From Chryseobacterium sp. ON_d1 (GTDB taxonomy: Bacteria; Bacteroidota; Bacteroidia; Flavobacteriales; Weeksellaceae): 64,000 nt of DNA. This document shows positions 62,282-64,000 of the stretch, in pieces. Each line of letters starts with the position of its first letter. The first letter of the stretch is position 1. The notes under the pieces are model-generated. The model worked only from the letters and a program-made list of their open reading frames with translations. It was not told the origin of the DNA and ran no database searches. The stretch covers positions 126,008-190,007 of the forward strand of contig NZ_BJTC01000012.1 in NCBI RefSeq assembly GCF_006829085.1, written 5' to 3'. Position numbers and translations under genes: made by a program.

Positions 62282-62811
62282 TGCCGATCCGTTCCATAAT
62301 ATTAATACCATTGATGATAATATCAGGTTCTCTCTATTCCCAGACTGCAAGTACTACTGTAAGTCTGACATTACCCGTAGTAACACTAATGGATATTGAA
62401 CCTACAGGAAGTATTACTTTGAATTTTGCGGCTCCTACCGAAGCTGGAAATCCTTTGGGAACCCCAACTCCCAATACATCAAAATGGATTAATTATACAT
62501 CAGCCATCGCATCCGGCGGCCTTTCCAGAAGAATTACAGCCTCAGTAAATAAAGTTATTGCCGGGGTCAATATAAGGATCCAGGCAGCAGCAGCTTCAGG
62601 AGCCGGCGGAGGAACACTGGGAACATCATCAGGTCAGGTAATTCTTACCACAACACCCACTACCATTATAAGTGGCATTGGAGGAGCATATACTGGCAAT
62701 GGTGCCAATAACGGTCACGCACTTACCATTTCTCTGGCAACCGGTACTTATGCCAATTTACAGGCACAGGCTAATACTGCTGTTGTCATCACCTACACCA
62801 TTACAGAATAA
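62278..62811 (+). CDS. Second subunit, paralog of the candidate major pilin
   Basis: The protein has 177 residues with a signal peptide ending LYSQ. It aligns with the 58050 gene throughout: LPVVTLMDIEPTGSITLNFAAPTEAGNP, then AGGGTLGTSSGQ, then IISGIGGAYTGNGANNGHALT, and the C-terminal VVITYTITE. It lacks Cys residues. The four-base overlap with the usher-like gene (ATGA) argues for translational coupling and a minor-subunit or adaptor role. Confidence 0.6.
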   Translation: MMPIRSIILIPLMIISGSLYSQTASTTVSLTLPVVTLMDIEPTGSITLNFAAPTEAGNPLGTPTPNTSKWINYTSAIASGGLSRRITASVNKVIAGVNIRIQAAAASGAGGGTLGTSSGQVILTTTPTTIISGIGGAYTGNGANNGHALTISLATGTYANLQAQANTAVVITYTITE

Positions 62812-62819
62812 ATTGAAAA

Positions 62820-63389
62820 ATGAAAATTAAAAGTCCAATTCTCATAGAGCCTTTCTTAAAAAGATATCTATACATTATTACTTTAATAATGGGAAATTTT
62901 ATTCAAGGACAAACCATAAATATTACAGGAACTAGCTGGACTGTAGGAGTACCCACGATCACAGAAGCCGGAACCAATTATGCAGGAACTTATGATAATC
63001 CCAGCCTGTTAACATTATCCGGTCATTTACCAGGATCTTTCCTGAATCTTCTGTCAGGCTCAGGTGCCAGAATCAGCATGCAGCATGTTCCTACTTCCTG
63101 GAACAGCTCTATGAAACTTTATGCAAAAAGAAGTAATGGTACTACAGTCATTAATGGACTCTGTGTACTCTGTAGTGCCACCATAAATGGTGGAACTGCG
63201 AATTATATAGAAATACCACAAGGCACTTCTGCAACGCTTTCGACAATAACATTCGGAGGAGTATTAGGGGTCAACAACAGTGTAGATTACTCAGCTATCA
63301 GTGTACAGCTACAAATAGGAGGTATATCTGTAACAATCCCTGCTGCAGCATACAGTACACAAATAGTTTTCACCATAGGAGCAAATTAA
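62820..63389 (+). CDS. Third secreted protein of the pilus-like cluster (candidate tip or minor subunit)
   Basis: The protein has 189 residues and a long signal peptide ending NFIQGQ (about residue 31). The mature part is beta-rich with a CVLC pair, NGTTVINGLCVLCSATINGG. It ends SVTIPAAAYSTQIVFTIGAN, again an alternating strand. It is only distantly like the other two subunits. As last gene of the operon, eight bases after its neighbour, it could be the adhesin or a tip adaptor; this is inference. Confidence 0.55.
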   Translation: MKIKSPILIEPFLKRYLYIITLIMGNFIQGQTINITGTSWTVGVPTITEAGTNYAGTYDNPSLLTLSGHLPGSFLNLLSGSGARISMQHVPTSWNSSMKLYAKRSNGTTVINGLCVLCSATINGGTANYIEIPQGTSATLSTITFGGVLGVNNSVDYSAISVQLQIGGISVTIPAAAYSTQIVFTIGAN

Positions 63390-63858
63390 AAGCAAGATGT
63401 CATTAAGGAGAACTGTTTCTTTGTTGAGACCTTTTTTATTTCTTCTGGATTAAAATAAGATGGATCCTGACAGTTTGTAGATCTTTTCTTCACCCCCATT
63501 TAGGTTTGTACGTTGTAGGCGATTTATGCGCTTAAAAAAGGGAAATAATTTATATGCATTGCAGGTAAGGAAATAGTTGTCCACCAACTTTCGAAAATTT
63601 CAGAAGCATTCTCCCGCTATCCATTCCTACTCCTCGCGCCAGGGTTTATTTTCCCAGCTAACCCCAGTGCTTCCACCTCCTGCTGCGGGGTAACCATTTC
63701 TATCGGGGCTAGGGGATGAATGATAATTGATAATTGATGATTGATCAGTGATGAAAGATCAGTATCGATGTATTGTTATCATTGATCAATCATCGTTTAT
63801 TACTCATTGCTCATTACTGATTAGTTCTGTTACTTTAAACAGGGATGGGTATAAAACA
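63390..63858. other. Intergenic region with repeats, downstream of rRNA operon
   Basis: No convincing gene is seen. It includes a minus-strand conserved-looking element (63611-63710), tandem ATTGAT/ATCAAT-like low-complexity DNA at 63718-63826, and a twelve-base inverted repeat (63736-63747 with 63783-63794, GATGATTGATCA). A 37-codon minus-strand frame at 63386-63499 is listed among the findings. Confidence 0.5.
63611..63710 (-). repeat. Dispersed-type intergenic element with short conserved frame
   Basis: Read on the minus strand it begins AGCCCCGATAGAAATGG and ends GGAATGGATAGCGGGAG. Between them a frame ends in GGGSTGVSWENKPWREE and a stop (63627). I recall similar AGCCCCGATAGA...GGATAGCGGGA elements in intergenic DNA of other flavobacteria, but have no search to confirm it. 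There is no ATG in this frame within the element. Confidence 0.4.
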
Positions 63859-63891
63859 AAAAATCCTTTATCATGACGATAAAGGATTTTT
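63859..63891 (-). terminator. Terminator of the rRNA operon
   Basis: AAAAATCCTTTATC and GATAAAGGATTTTT form a perfect fourteen-base stem with an ATGAC loop, and T runs follow on the minus strand. It lies 17 bases beyond the 3' end of the 5S gene. Confidence 0.9.
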
Positions 63892-63907
63892 AAAAATAAA
63901 ATAAAAA

Positions 63908-64000
<93 letters not shown>

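Noticed and set aside
62820..63389. T9SS cargo as an explanation of the cluster's secreted proteins
   Set aside because: None of the three subunits ends in a type A or type B sorting domain; they end in alternating beta strands with no NPxxD-like motif.

Overview
The window looks like chromosomal DNA of a Chryseobacterium-type flavobacterium (Bacteroidota, Weeksellaceae). The reasons are low GC, type IX secretion (T9SS) sorting domains on several secreted proteins, two SusC/SusD pairs, Bacteroidota promoters of the TTTG-N18/19-TAnnTTTG type, a type B ribosomal protein L31, a short GG-leader Cys-rich peptide, and DUF6759, DUF3667 and DUF4407 family proteins. No prophage, CRISPR array, tRNA or intact insertion sequence was seen. 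The genus is inferred from these families and was not checked by a search.

Layout. 1-6.1 kb: two tandem paralogous giant secreted proteins with type B T9SS sorting domains (the first cut by the left edge), then a secreted carboxypeptidase-regulatory-like protein. 6.3-9.5 kb: three related DUF6759-type secreted proteins with trmB between the first and second, then a GG-leader Cys-rich peptide. 9.5-11.4 kb: ribosomal operon rplM-rpsI-rpsB on the minus strand. 11.4-11.7 kb: a sigma-54 type promoter followed within 90 bases by a terminator, suggesting a small RNA. 11.7-28.8 kb: housekeeping and mixed genes. These include a DUF3667 membrane protein, a fused acyl-CoA mutase (IcmF), an ATP-PPi family enzyme, a PLP decarboxylase, a serine hydrolase, a PadR regulator with its membrane partner, a 2H phosphoesterase, an M64 peptidase, ruvC, DUF4407, a secreted tail-collar protein and KTSC. 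28.8-35.8 kb: minus-strand genes guaB, an ECF sigma factor operon with DUF4252/GIN envelope proteins, a GlmU-like protein and rpmE2. 36-39.8 kb: a beta-helix lipoprotein, a MazG-like protein, aroA and a secreted hypothetical protein.

40-57.9 kb reads as a phospholipid and organophosphate scavenging region. It holds a PI-PLC-like lipoprotein, a fused GDPD-like/alkaline phosphatase, one SusCD pair on the minus strand, an SDR, an outer-membrane barrel protein, a second SusCD pair on the plus strand and a Tat-exported phosphocholine-type phospholipase C. The likely logic is that surface phospholipases release head groups, phosphatases free phosphate, and the SusCD porters import products; this is inferred from neighbourhood.

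58.0-63.4 kb is the most interesting part. It is a compact five-gene cluster with the layout of a chaperone-usher pilus operon: major subunit, hairpin, PapD-like chaperone, large barrel protein with Ig-like and carboxypeptidase-regulatory domains, paralogous subunit, minor subunit. The proteins are unlike classical Fim/Pap sequences and the subunits carry no T9SS sorting domain. The right edge holds an intergenic region with repeats, an rRNA operon terminator and the 3' part of a 5S rRNA gene on the minus strand. Starts were moved downstream where the longest frame begins at a TTG lying inside a TAnnTTTG promoter box.
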